In this document: positions 1-6,072 of the stretch, piece after piece
Numbering within the stretch: the stretch's first letter is position 1
Layout: each line of letters starts with the position of its first letter
Source of the DNA: Agromyces sp.
GTDB lineage: Bacteria; Actinomycetota; Actinomycetes; Actinomycetales; Microbacteriaceae
DNA: 9,658 nt
Assembly (NCBI GenBank): GCA_031178025.1
Contig: JAPSJU010000066.1
Coordinates: forward strand, 1 to 9,658
Direction: 5' to 3'
The notes under the pieces: model-generated
What the model was told of the DNA's origin: nothing
What the model saw: the letters and a program-made list of their open reading frames with translations, nothing else
Database searches by the model: none
Program-made: the position numbers and the translations under genes

Positions 1-61
1 CGGGCCGGGTGCACGCAATCCGGCTCCCCGGTTCGCGCGGCATCCGCCCAGCGCTGCGACG

Positions 62-67
62 TAGGCT
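62..67 (+). promoter_or_regulatory. Predicted -10 element of a leaderless hemB promoter (TAGGCT)
   Basis: TAGGCT fits the actinobacterial -10 consensus TANNNT and ends exactly six bases before the GTG start of hemB, so transcription would begin at or next to the start codon. The extended form CGTAGGCT recurs at two other starts in this window with the same spacing. I see no convincing -35 hexamer and no Shine-Dalgarno sequence before the GTG, which fits a leaderless mRNA. That is inference from spacing and recurrence. Confidence 0.6.
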
Positions 68-73
68 TGACGC

Positions 74-1072
74 GTGAACTCCACGCCCGTTCCCCGCGTC
101 CGCCCGCGCCGTCTTCGCGAGACCGCGTCGATGCGGCGCCTCGTCTCCGAGACCCGCCTGCACCCCGCCGACCTCGTGCTGCCGATCTTCGTGCGCGAGG
201 GCGTGAGCGAGCCGGTGCCCATCGGGTCGATGCCCGGCGTCGTGCAGCACTCCCTGGCGAGCCTGCCGCAGGCCGTCTCGGATGCCGCGGACGCCGGTGT
301 CGGCGGCGTGATGCTGTTCGGCGTCCCCGAGGTGCGCGATGCGCGCGGCTCGGGCGCCACCGACCCCGAGGGCATCCTCAACGTCGCGACGAGGGTCGCC
401 GCCGAGGCCTCCGCCGGACGCCTCGTCGTGCAGACCGACCTCTGCCTCGACGAGTTCACCGACCACGGGCACTGCGGCGTGCTCGACCACCTCGGCCGGG
501 TCGACAACGACGCGACCCTCGAGCGGTACCGCGAGATGGCGCTCGTGCAGGCGGCCTCCGGCTCCGAGCTGCTCGGCCTGTCGGGCATGATGGACGGCCA
601 GGTCGCCGCCGTGCGCGATGCCCTGGACGCCGCCGGACTCACGGGCACCGCGATCCTCGCGTACTCGGCGAAGTACGCCAGCGCCTTCTACGGCCCCTTC
701 CGCGACGCCGTCGAGTCGACGCTCGAGGGGGACCGCCGCTCGTACCAGCTCGATCCCGGCAACCGGCGGGAGGGGGTGCGCGAAGCGCTCATCGACCTCG
801 AGGAGGGCGCCGACGTCGTCATGGTGAAGCCGGCGGGCAGCTACCTCGACGTGCTCGCCGACGTGTCCTCGGCATCCGACGTGCCCGTCTGGGCCTACCA
901 GGTGTCGGGCGAGTACGCCATGATCGAGGCCGCCGCGGCGCACGGCTGGATCGACCGCCGGCGCGCGATCGTCGAGTCGGTGCGGGGCATCCGGCGCGCG
1001 GGCGCCGACGCGGTGCTCACCTACTGGGCGGTGGAACTCGCCGAGTGGATCCGCACGGGAGACGCCGCATGA
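74..1072 (+). CDS. hemB: Delta-aminolevulinic acid dehydratase (porphobilinogen synthase)
   Basis: Condenses two 5-aminolevulinate molecules into porphobilinogen, a cytosolic step of heme and other tetrapyrrole synthesis. The 332-residue product has the full family length. Visible landmarks are RPRRLR near residue 10, the metal-site segment DLCLDEFTDHGHCG (122-135), the active-site lysine K200 in AYSAKYASAFYGPFR, and the Schiff-base lysine K252 in VMVKPAGSYLD. The metal site reads C124-D126-C134, not the three cysteines of the fully zinc-type enzyme; this mixed form is familiar among actinobacteria. The GTG at 74 is preferred over ATG 131 because it keeps the conserved RPRRLR segment, and an in-frame TGA at 68-70 excludes any earlier start. 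The stop overlaps the hemL start (ATGA), so the two genes are very likely co-transcribed and translationally coupled. Confidence 0.97.
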   Translation: MNSTPVPRVRPRRLRETASMRRLVSETRLHPADLVLPIFVREGVSEPVPIGSMPGVVQHSLASLPQAVSDAADAGVGGVMLFGVPEVRDARGSGATDPEGILNVATRVAAEASAGRLVVQTDLCLDEFTDHGHCGVLDHLGRVDNDATLERYREMALVQAASGSELLGLSGMMDGQVAAVRDALDAAGLTGTAILAYSAKYASAFYGPFRDAVESTLEGDRRSYQLDPGNRREGVREALIDLEEGADVVMVKPAGSYLDVLADVSSASDVPVWAYQVSGEYAMIEAAAAHGWIDRRRAIVESVRGIRRAGADAVLTYWAVELAEWIRTGDAA

Positions 1073-2394
1073 ACGCCGCGACGAACGCCGAGCTGTTCGC
1101 GCGGGCGCAGGCGGCGATCCCCGGCGGGGTGAACTCGCCGGTGCGCGCCTTCCGCTCGGTGGGGGGCACGCCGCGCTTCCTCGTGTCGGCCCGTGGCCCG
1201 TACGTGACCGATGCCGAAGGGCGCGAGTACGTGGATCTCGTGGCGGGGTGGGGTCCTGCGATCCTCGGCCACGCCGATCCGCGAGTGGTCCGTGCGGTGA
1301 CGGATGCCGCCGCCCGCGGCCTCTCGTTCGGCGCGTCGACGCCCGCCGAGACCGAGCTCGCCGAGCTCGTCGAGGCCCGCGTCACCCCCGTCGAGAAGCT
1401 GCGGCTCGTGTCGACGGGCACCGAGGCGACGATGAGCGCCATCCGCCTCGCCCGCGGGTTCACCGGCCGCGACGTGCTCGTGAAGTTCGCGGGCCACTAC
1501 CACGGCCACTCCGACGGCCTGCTCGCCGAGGCCGGCTCGGGCCTCGCGACGTTCGCACTGCCCGGCTCGGCGGGCGTGCCGGCCGACATCGCCGCCCTCA
1601 CGCTCGTGCTGCCGTACAACGACCTCGACGCGGTGCGCGCCGCCTTCGCCGAGCACGGCGATCGCATCGCCGCCGTCATCGTCGAGGCGGCCGCGGCGAA
1701 CATGGGCGTCGTCCCGCCCGCACCGGGCTTCAATCGCGCGCTCGTCGACCTGGCGCACGCGAACGGCGCGCTCGTCATCTCCGACGAGGTGCTCACGGGC
1801 TTCCGCGTGTCCGAAGCCGGCTGGTGGGGACTCGAGGCCGGCTCGTCCACCGCGTACACGCCCGACCTCCTCACGTTCGGCAAGGTCATCGGGGGCGGCA
1901 TGCCCGTGGCCGCGCTCGGCGGCCGCGCCGACATCATGGATCACCTGGCGCCGCTCGGCCCCGTGTACCAGGCGGGCACGCTCTCGGGGAATCCGGTCGC
2001 CGTCGCGGCGGGCGTCGCCACGCTGCGGGCGGCGGATGCCGCCGTCTACGCACGACTCGACGCCGTCGCGGCCACGATCTCGGGGGCCGTCTCGCGCGCG
2101 CTCGACGCCGAGGGCGTCGCGCACCGGGTGCAGCGCGCGGGCAACCTCTTCAGCTTCGTGTTCGGAGCGGACGCCGCGGCGAACGAGGTGCACGACTACG
2201 CGAGCGTGCAACGCCAGGAGGCGTGGCGGTACCCGCCGTTCTTCCACGCGATGCTGGACGCCGGAGTGTCCCTGCCGCCGTCGGTGTTCGAGGCGTGGTT
2301 CGTCACGGCCGCACATGACGACGCCGCGATCGAGCGGATCCTCGACGCGCTGCCCGCCGCGGCGCGCGCCGCGGCATCCGCCCGACCCGCCTGA
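1069..2394 (+). CDS. hemL: Glutamate-1-semialdehyde 2,1-aminomutase
   Basis: Converts glutamate-1-semialdehyde to 5-aminolevulinate with pyridoxal phosphate, the last step of the C5 (glutamyl-tRNA) route; its product is the substrate of HemB encoded just upstream. The 441-residue length is normal. Landmarks: IPGGVNSPVRAF (17-28), STGTEA at 115-120 (the family usually has N-S-G-T-E-A), GHYHGHSD (142-149), the cofactor-binding Asp239 in SDEVLTGFR, and the Schiff-base Lys272 in FGKVIGGGMPVAALGG. GTLSGNPVAVAAG (303-315) is the typical fold-type I aminotransferase segment. The ATG at 1069 overlaps the hemB stop by four bases. The reading frame stays open far upstream through hemB in another frame, but homology begins at this ATG. 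The alanine-rich last ten or so residues are an ordinary tail. Confidence 0.97.
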   Translation: MNAATNAELFARAQAAIPGGVNSPVRAFRSVGGTPRFLVSARGPYVTDAEGREYVDLVAGWGPAILGHADPRVVRAVTDAAARGLSFGASTPAETELAELVEARVTPVEKLRLVSTGTEATMSAIRLARGFTGRDVLVKFAGHYHGHSDGLLAEAGSGLATFALPGSAGVPADIAALTLVLPYNDLDAVRAAFAEHGDRIAAVIVEAAAANMGVVPPAPGFNRALVDLAHANGALVISDEVLTGFRVSEAGWWGLEAGSSTAYTPDLLTFGKVIGGGMPVAALGGRADIMDHLAPLGPVYQAGTLSGNPVAVAAGVATLRAADAAVYARLDAVAATISGAVSRALDAEGVAHRVQRAGNLFSFVFGADAAANEVHDYASVQRQEAWRYPPFFHAMLDAGVSLPPSVFEAWFVTAAHDDAAIERILDALPAAARAAASARPA

Positions 2395-2435
2395 ATCCCG
2401 GCCACCGCCCGGGCGTGGAGCGGTAACCCTCCTGC

Positions 2436-2466
2436 ACGGTTTCGTCTGCATCGTGCATGAAACCGT
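2436..2466. repeat. 8-bp inverted repeat in the hemL downstream gap
   Basis: Perfect arms ACGGTTTC (2436-2443) and GAAACCGT (2459-2466) are separated by 15 bases, within which TGCA-TCG-TGCA can form a small inner stem. The element starts 42 bases after the hemL stop and ends 58 bases before the next start. The arms are richer in A/T than their surroundings. No T-run follows, so an intrinsic hemBL terminator is possible but not typical. An operator for the downstream gene is the alternative. Confidence 0.55.
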
Positions 2467-2512
2467 TACGCCATTGTGGAGTGGCGACACGGCGTGCAAC
2501 GGCCGGCTCGGG

Positions 2513-2518
2513 CAGGAT
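2513..2518 (+). promoter_or_regulatory. Possible -10 element or Shine-Dalgarno site of the 128-residue gene
   Basis: CAGGAT ends exactly six bases before ATG 2525, the same geometry as the TAGGCT sites in this window, so it may be a weak leaderless -10 box. The same bases include AGGA seven bases before the ATG, which can equally serve as a ribosome binding site. The sequence alone does not decide between the two. Confidence 0.35.
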
Positions 2519-2524
2519 GGAACC

Positions 2525-2911
2525 ATGGCCAGGCTTCGCGTGCACAACGACCGGATCGAGGTTCACCTCACCCCGGCCGAGAAGACGCTCGCCCTGCGCA
2601 CCGACGATCTCGTGCTGCAGCGCGAGGACATCAGGGCGGCGACCATCGCCGACGATCCGTGGGTGTGGATCCGCGGCATCCGTCGACGCGGGAGCGAGAT
2701 CCCGCTCGTCGTCGCCGTCGGCGTGTGGAAGTACCACGGTGGAACGGACTTCGTGATCGTCAAGGGCAAGCGGCAGGCCGTCGTGCTCGAGTTCGCCGCG
2801 GGCGAGTTCTCCCGCCTCATCCTGAGCACGAATCACGCCGCCGCGCTCATCGACCGGCTGAAGCTCACCGAGCCGCCGGCTCCCGCCGAGGCCGACGTCC
2901 AGGTCGACTGA
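2525..2911 (+). CDS. Conserved-type hypothetical protein, 128 residues
   Basis: A soluble protein with no signal peptide or membrane segment. It begins MARLRVHNDRIEVHLTPAEK and has an alternating pattern of short hydrophobic stretches: LVLQREDIRAATI, DPWVWIRGIRR, IPLVVAVGVW, DFVIVKG, AVVLEF. This looks like a small beta-barrel or PH-like fold ending in a helix near 106-118 and an acidic tail. I recall similar short proteins in related actinobacteria but know no assigned function. Coding status is supported by strong G/C third-position bias and a plausible start signal. It lies alone between the hem genes and the convergent ABC exporter, so context does not suggest a role. A link to heme synthesis is possible only through position. 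Confidence 0.85.
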   Translation: MARLRVHNDRIEVHLTPAEKTLALRTDDLVLQREDIRAATIADDPWVWIRGIRRRGSEIPLVVAVGVWKYHGGTDFVIVKGKRQAVVLEFAAGEFSRLILSTNHAAALIDRLKLTEPPAPAEADVQVD

Positions 2912-2915
2912 CGGC

Positions 2916-2935
2916 TGACCGCGCGCCGCGCGTCA
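2916..2935. terminator. Possible bidirectional terminator hairpin between convergent genes
   Basis: TGAC (2916-2919) pairs with GTCA (2932-2935). After one bulged C, GCGC (2921-2924) pairs with GCGC (2928-2931) around a 3-base loop. It fills the 21-base gap between the + strand small gene and the - strand permease and overlaps the permease stop codon. There is no T-run, and such pairing arises easily in very GC-rich DNA, so support is limited. Confidence 0.3.
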
Positions 2936-3760
2936 CGTCACGTCCCTCCGCCAGGTCGTCGCGCCGCCGACGAGCGTCGCGACGACGGCGATGCCGAGCA
3001 GCACGAGCCCGCCCTGCCACCACTCGAGGGACTGCGCCGTACCCACGGATGCGACCTGGTAGAACGACGCCCCGACCAGCGCATCGCTCGCGGCGCCCGG
3101 CAGGAAGCGGCCGACGCTCGCCGTCACCTCGTTGAGCGAGGAGGCGAGCCGCAGCACCGGCTCGACGAACTGGGTGAACGCGACGACGACGACGATCGCG
3201 GCGACCTGGTTCGGCACGAGCGCGCCGAGCCCCACGCCGATGGCGCCCCAGAGTGCCATCGCGAGCACGCCCCGCCCGATGAGCGCCCAGATGTCGCTCG
3301 AGTCGAGACCCGTGTCCAGCCCGAAGAGGGCGAGGGCCCCGGCCCCCGCACCGACCGACGTCGCGAACGCGACCAGCCCGAGGCCCGCGCCCATCGCGAG
3401 CTGCGAGGCGAACTTCGCACCGAGCACGACGGAGCGCTGCGGCTCGGCGAGGAACGTCGGGGTCAGGGTCGCGTGCCGGAACTCGCCCGTCACCGCGAGG
3501 GCGCCGAGCAGCACCGGGAAGACATAGCCGACCGAGGACGCGAAGCTGTAGATGAGCGGGGCGAGGTCGGAGCCGGGCGGCACGATGGCGTTGCCGGCTG
3601 ACCCCGCAGCCTCGCGGTCCTCCACCGCCCACCCGAAGAACGCGCCCAGACCGCCCGCCAGGAACGCCACGTACGCGACGAGCAGCAGGGCGAGCACCCA
3701 CCACATGCGGGTCGTGAAGACCTTCTGGAACTCGGCGCCGAGCGCGCGCATCGCCGGCAT
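2933..3760 (-). CDS. ABC-2 type transporter permease
   Basis: Membrane subunit of an exporter, 275 residues, paired with the ATPase gene directly upstream. About six hydrophobic segments are visible: roughly 20-45, 67-90, 115-147, 158-183, 185-205 and 250-266. After the second comes TGEFRHATLTPTFLAEPQR (91-109), the E-[YF]-R-H-x-T signature of the ABC-2 permease family. This segment lies on the cytosolic side and is likely to contact the ATPase. The start ATG at 3760 shares its A with the ATPase stop (TGATG), indicating translational coupling; M4 at 3751 is a less likely start. The substrate cannot be read from the sequence. Members of this family export antibiotics, lantibiotics or lipids, or serve in self-protection, but no biosynthetic or two-component genes are nearby to narrow this. 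Confidence 0.93.
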   Translation of the reverse strand: MPAMRALGAEFQKVFTTRMWWVLALLLVAYVAFLAGGLGAFFGWAVEDREAAGSAGNAIVPPGSDLAPLIYSFASSVGYVFPVLLGALAVTGEFRHATLTPTFLAEPQRSVVLGAKFASQLAMGAGLGLVAFATSVGAGAGALALFGLDTGLDSSDIWALIGRGVLAMALWGAIGVGLGALVPNQVAAIVVVVAFTQFVEPVLRLASSLNEVTASVGRFLPGAASDALVGASFYQVASVGTAQSLEWWQGGLVLLGIAVVATLVGGATTWRRDVT

Positions 3761-4656
3761 CACTTCACGCCCCCGCTCACGAGTCCGAGGAACGACTCCT
3801 CGAGCCCCGACCTCAGGCGGTGCAGGGCGCTGAGCTGCACCCCGGCGACGAACGCCGCGTGTCCGACCCGGGCCGGATCCGGTTCGGCGACGATGAAGCC
3901 GCCGCGCCCCTCGGTGTAGTCGAGCCCTGCGGCATCGAGGGCAGCGGCCAGCGCCGGCCTGTCGGGGGAGTCCGCGATCGTGCTCGGAGCGGCATCGAGC
4001 TCGAGGCTCGCGAGCGTTCCGCGCTTGACGAGCCGTCCCCTCGAGATGATCACGACCTCGTCGACGCTCTGCTGCACCTCGCTCAGCAGGTGGGAGCTCA
4101 CGAGCACGGTGCGCCCGTCGCGAGCGAGGTTCTGCAGGAACCCGCGGATCCACTTGATCCCCTCGGGGTCGAGGCCGTTGATCGGCTCGTCGAGCACGAA
4201 CACGCTCGGGTCGCCGATGAGCGTGTACGCGAGGGCCAGCCGTTGTCGCATGCCGAGCGAGAAGCCGCCGACGCGGCGGTCGGCGAACTCCGACATGCCG
4301 ACCTGCTCGAGCACCACCGGAACCCTGGCGGCGGGCAGGCCGGCCGCGGTCGCGGTCACCTTGAGGTGATTGCGGGCGCTGCGTCCGGGATGGAAGCTCG
4401 CGTCGAGCGCCGCCCCCACCGTCTCGAGCGGCCGGGACAGCTCGCGATAGCTCCTGCCGCCGAACGTGGCCGTGCCCGACGACGGTCGCACGAGCCCGAG
4501 CAGCATGCGCAGGGTCGTCGTCTTGCCCGCGCCGTTCGGTCCGAGGAACCCGGTCACCCGGCCCGGCTCGACGGTGAAGCTGAGGTCCTCGACGGCGGTC
4601 ACCGACCCGAAGTGCTTGCTGAGCCCCGAGATCTCGATGGGGATGCCGCGGTCCAT
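3760..4656 (-). CDS. ABC transporter ATP-binding protein (ABC-2/BcrA-like exporter)
   Basis: Nucleotide-binding subunit that powers the adjacent permease at the inner face of the membrane; 298 residues. Motifs in order: Walker A GPNGAGKTT (39-47), signature FSLGMRQRL (132-140), Walker B VFVLDEP (152-158), D-loop GLD (161-163) and H-loop SSH (187-189). The segment GAALDASFHPGRSARNHL (81-98) is typical of the BcrA/DrrA-like drug-export ATPases. The roughly 80 residues after the nucleotide-binding core form the usual short C-terminal extension. ATG 4656 is well supported by GAGGAG five bases upstream. The stop TGA overlaps the permease start by one base. All catalytic motifs look intact, so the pair should be functional; the substrate is unknown. 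Confidence 0.95.
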   Translation of the reverse strand: MDRGIPIEISGLSKHFGSVTAVEDLSFTVEPGRVTGFLGPNGAGKTTTLRMLLGLVRPSSGTATFGGRSYRELSRPLETVGAALDASFHPGRSARNHLKVTATAAGLPAARVPVVLEQVGMSEFADRRVGGFSLGMRQRLALAYTLIGDPSVFVLDEPINGLDPEGIKWIRGFLQNLARDGRTVLVSSHLLSEVQQSVDEVVIISRGRLVKRGTLASLELDAAPSTIADSPDRPALAAALDAAGLDYTEGRGGFIVAEPDPARVGHAAFVAGVQLSALHRLRSGLEESFLGLVSGGVK

Positions 4657-4660
4657 GCGC

Positions 4661-4667
4661 TCTCCTC
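4661..4667 (-). promoter_or_regulatory. Shine-Dalgarno site of the ABC ATPase gene
   Basis: On the - strand GAGGAGA lies four bases (five from the GAGGAG core) before ATG 4656. It is the only strong ribosome binding site seen before a non-overlapping start in this window, and it contrasts with the leaderless-looking starts of neighbouring genes. Confidence 0.75.
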
Positions 4668-4741
4668 ACATCGGGGGCGAGCGGAAGCCGCAGACGGCCG
4701 CGCCCCCGCACGGCCCCGGCGGAGGGAACCGCCTCACGGCC

Positions 4742-4747
4742 ACCCTA
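4742..4747 (-). promoter_or_regulatory. Candidate -10 element upstream of the ABC exporter operon (TAGGGT)
   Basis: On the - strand TAGGGT matches TANNNT and would start a transcript with a leader of about 80 bases that contains the GAGGAG site. A perfect 17-base hairpin-forming palindrome sits immediately upstream of it, where the promoter spacer would be. No clear -35 was found. Confidence 0.35.
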
Positions 4748-4748
4748 G

Positions 4749-4765
4749 CGAGCGGACGCCGCTCG
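4749..4765. repeat. Perfect palindrome CGAGCGG-ACG-CCGCTCG
   Basis: Seven-base arms with a three-base centre lie 41 bases beyond the aminotransferase stop and directly before the candidate TAGGGT promoter box of the ABC operon. As RNA it could be a terminator hairpin for the aminotransferase gene, though no T-run follows. As DNA it could be an operator covering the promoter spacer. Both readings fit. Confidence 0.5.
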
Positions 4766-4806
4766 GAGCATCCATCACGCGGCGGATGTGCGATCCCGGA
4801 CGGGTC

Positions 4807-6018
4807 TCATCGCGTGGCGGCGACGAGCCCCTCGAGCAGGCGTTCGACGTCGGCGGCGTCCGTGTAGGGGGCCAGGCCCATGCGCAGGCCGCCCGCGTCG
4901 CCGAGCCCGAGGTGCCGTGACGCCTCGATCGCGTAGAAGTTGCCGGAGGGCGCGAGCACCTTCGCCCCGGCGAGGGCCGTCGTGACTCCGGATGCCGCGC
5001 GGCCGGCGAAGGTCGCGAGGGTCGTGGGCGTCCGTCGTGACGCGCGCGACCACACGGTGATGCCGGGTACCTCCGCGAGCCCGGCCTCGAGTCGGGCTCG
5101 GAGCGCCGACTCGTGCTCGTGGAGGGCCGCGTACGAGGCGGTGAGCCGGGCGCGTCGGGACTCGGCGGCGCCGGCGGCATCCGGATCGAGGCCCGCGAGC
5201 ACGTCGACCGCCGCCGTGACCCCCGCGAGCATCTCGTACGGCAGGGTGCCGAACTCGAAGCGCTCGGGGACGACGTTCGTCGACGGCAGGAGCTTGTCGG
5301 GCGTGACCGACTCGAGCAGCTCCGGGCGGGCTGCGAGCACGCCGCAGTGGGGGCCGAGGAACTTGTACGGCGAGCACACGAAGAAGTCGGCGCCGAGGCG
5401 CTCCATGCTGGGCAGCTCGTGCGCGGTGTAGTGCACGCCGTCGACGAAGACGAGGGCCCCTGCAGCGTGCGCCGCGGCGGAGATCGCCGGGAGGTCGGGC
5501 ATCGTGCCGAGGAGGTTCGACGCCGCCGTCACGGCGACGACGCGCGTGCGGTCGGACAGCACGGCCTTCACCGCGTCCGCGGTGAGCTCGGCCGTCGCCG
5601 GATCGAACTCGGCCCAGCGCACCGTCGCCCCCGCCCGCTCGGCCGCGTGCACCCATGGCCGCACGTTGGCGTCGTGGTCGAGCCGCGTCACGACGACCTC
5701 GTCGCCGGCCCGCCAGTCACGGGAGAGGTGTCGCGAGAAGTCCATCACGAGCTGCGTGGCGCTGCGGCCGTGGACGATGCCGCGCGGGTGGGCGTCGAGC
5801 AGGTCGGCCATGGCGAGCCGGAAGCCGTGCACGGCGGCCTCGGCGCGCTGCTCGGATTCCCCGATGGCGCCGCGGTTGGAGAGCGGGGCGGTGAGCACGG
5901 ATGCCACGGCGTCGCCGACCGCGCTCGGCGTCTGCGTTCCGCCCGGGCCGTCGAAGTGCGCCCATCCGCTTCCGAGTGACGGGAACTGCGACCGGATCCG
6001 TGCGACGTCGTACACCAT
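4807..6018 (-). CDS. Class V aminotransferase, cysteine desulfurase-like family
   Basis: A PLP-dependent fold-type I enzyme of 403 residues, a normal length. The N-terminus MVYDVARIRSQFPSL followed by WAHFDGPGGTQ matches the 'cysteine desulfurase-like' branch (TIGR01976/VC1184 type as I recall). Landmarks: LDHDANVRPW with cofactor-stacking H115, SNLLGT (167-172), cofactor-binding D193 with H196 in VDGVH, and Schiff-base K219 in SPYKFLGPHCG. The catalytic cysteine loop of true cysteine desulfurases, normally near residues 350-365, is replaced by VLAPSGNFYAIEASRHLG with no cysteine. Sulfur mobilisation is therefore doubtful, and an aminotransferase, lyase or epimerase reaction is equally possible. 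No Fe-S assembly or sulfur-carrier gene adjoins it. ATG 6018 is favoured by the N-terminal match and the TAGGCT-N6 promoter geometry. Confidence 0.9.
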   Translation of the reverse strand: MVYDVARIRSQFPSLGSGWAHFDGPGGTQTPSAVGDAVASVLTAPLSNRGAIGESEQRAEAAVHGFRLAMADLLDAHPRGIVHGRSATQLVMDFSRHLSRDWRAGDEVVVTRLDHDANVRPWVHAAERAGATVRWAEFDPATAELTADAVKAVLSDRTRVVAVTAASNLLGTMPDLPAISAAAHAAGALVFVDGVHYTAHELPSMERLGADFFVCSPYKFLGPHCGVLAARPELLESVTPDKLLPSTNVVPERFEFGTLPYEMLAGVTAAVDVLAGLDPDAAGAAESRRARLTASYAALHEHESALRARLEAGLAEVPGITVWSRASRRTPTTLATFAGRAASGVTTALAGAKVLAPSGNFYAIEASRHLGLGDAGGLRMGLAPYTDAADVERLLEGLVAATR

Positions 6019-6024
6019 GCCGAG

Positions 6025-6030
6025 AGCCTA
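6025..6030 (-). promoter_or_regulatory. Predicted -10 element of a leaderless promoter for the aminotransferase (TAGGCT)
   Basis: On the - strand TAGGCT ends exactly six bases before ATG 6018 and is preceded by CG, giving the same CGTAGGCT as the hemB and PEP-mutase-family starts. No Shine-Dalgarno sequence lies between it and the ATG. No clear -35 was found. Confidence 0.6.
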
Positions 6031-6060
6031 CGTGCTGGAGGGATCGCACCGGCGCACGGC

Positions 6061-6066
6061 TAGCAT
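6061..6066 (+). promoter_or_regulatory. Predicted -10 element of a leaderless promoter for the LssY_C operon (TAGCAT)
   Basis: TAGCAT fits TANNNT and lies exactly six bases before ATG 6073. It faces away from the divergent TAGGCT box with 30 bases between the two hexamers, so the two promoters would share their upstream DNA. Confidence 0.5.
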
Positions 6067-6072
6067 GCCCTC

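Noticed and set aside
1..77. Possible 3' end of an upstream gene ending at TGA 75-77 with a GTGA overlap into hemB
   Set aside because: The frame uses several codons rare for this DNA (AGG, CGA, CTT, CGT, GGT), resembles no HemC/HemD tail I can recognise, and overlaps a better-supported promoter box. A second frame ending at TAG 62-64 is no more convincing.
67..1068. In-frame upstream extension of hemL as a HemB-region fusion
   Set aside because: The extension is an out-of-frame reading of hemB with arginine-rich, motif-free sequence. HemL homology begins at ATG 1069.
1021..2547. Long antisense open frame of about 500 codons opposite hemL
   Set aside because: It is rich in Arg, Gly and His with no recognisable motif and lies wholly opposite a conserved enzyme. 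Long shadow frames are expected in very GC-rich DNA.
3761..4711. Continuous open frame joining the ABC ATPase region to the permease (one 592-codon frame)
   Set aside because: The permease frame is merely open through the ATPase gene in a different phase. Both proteins are complete and separate with a TGATG junction.
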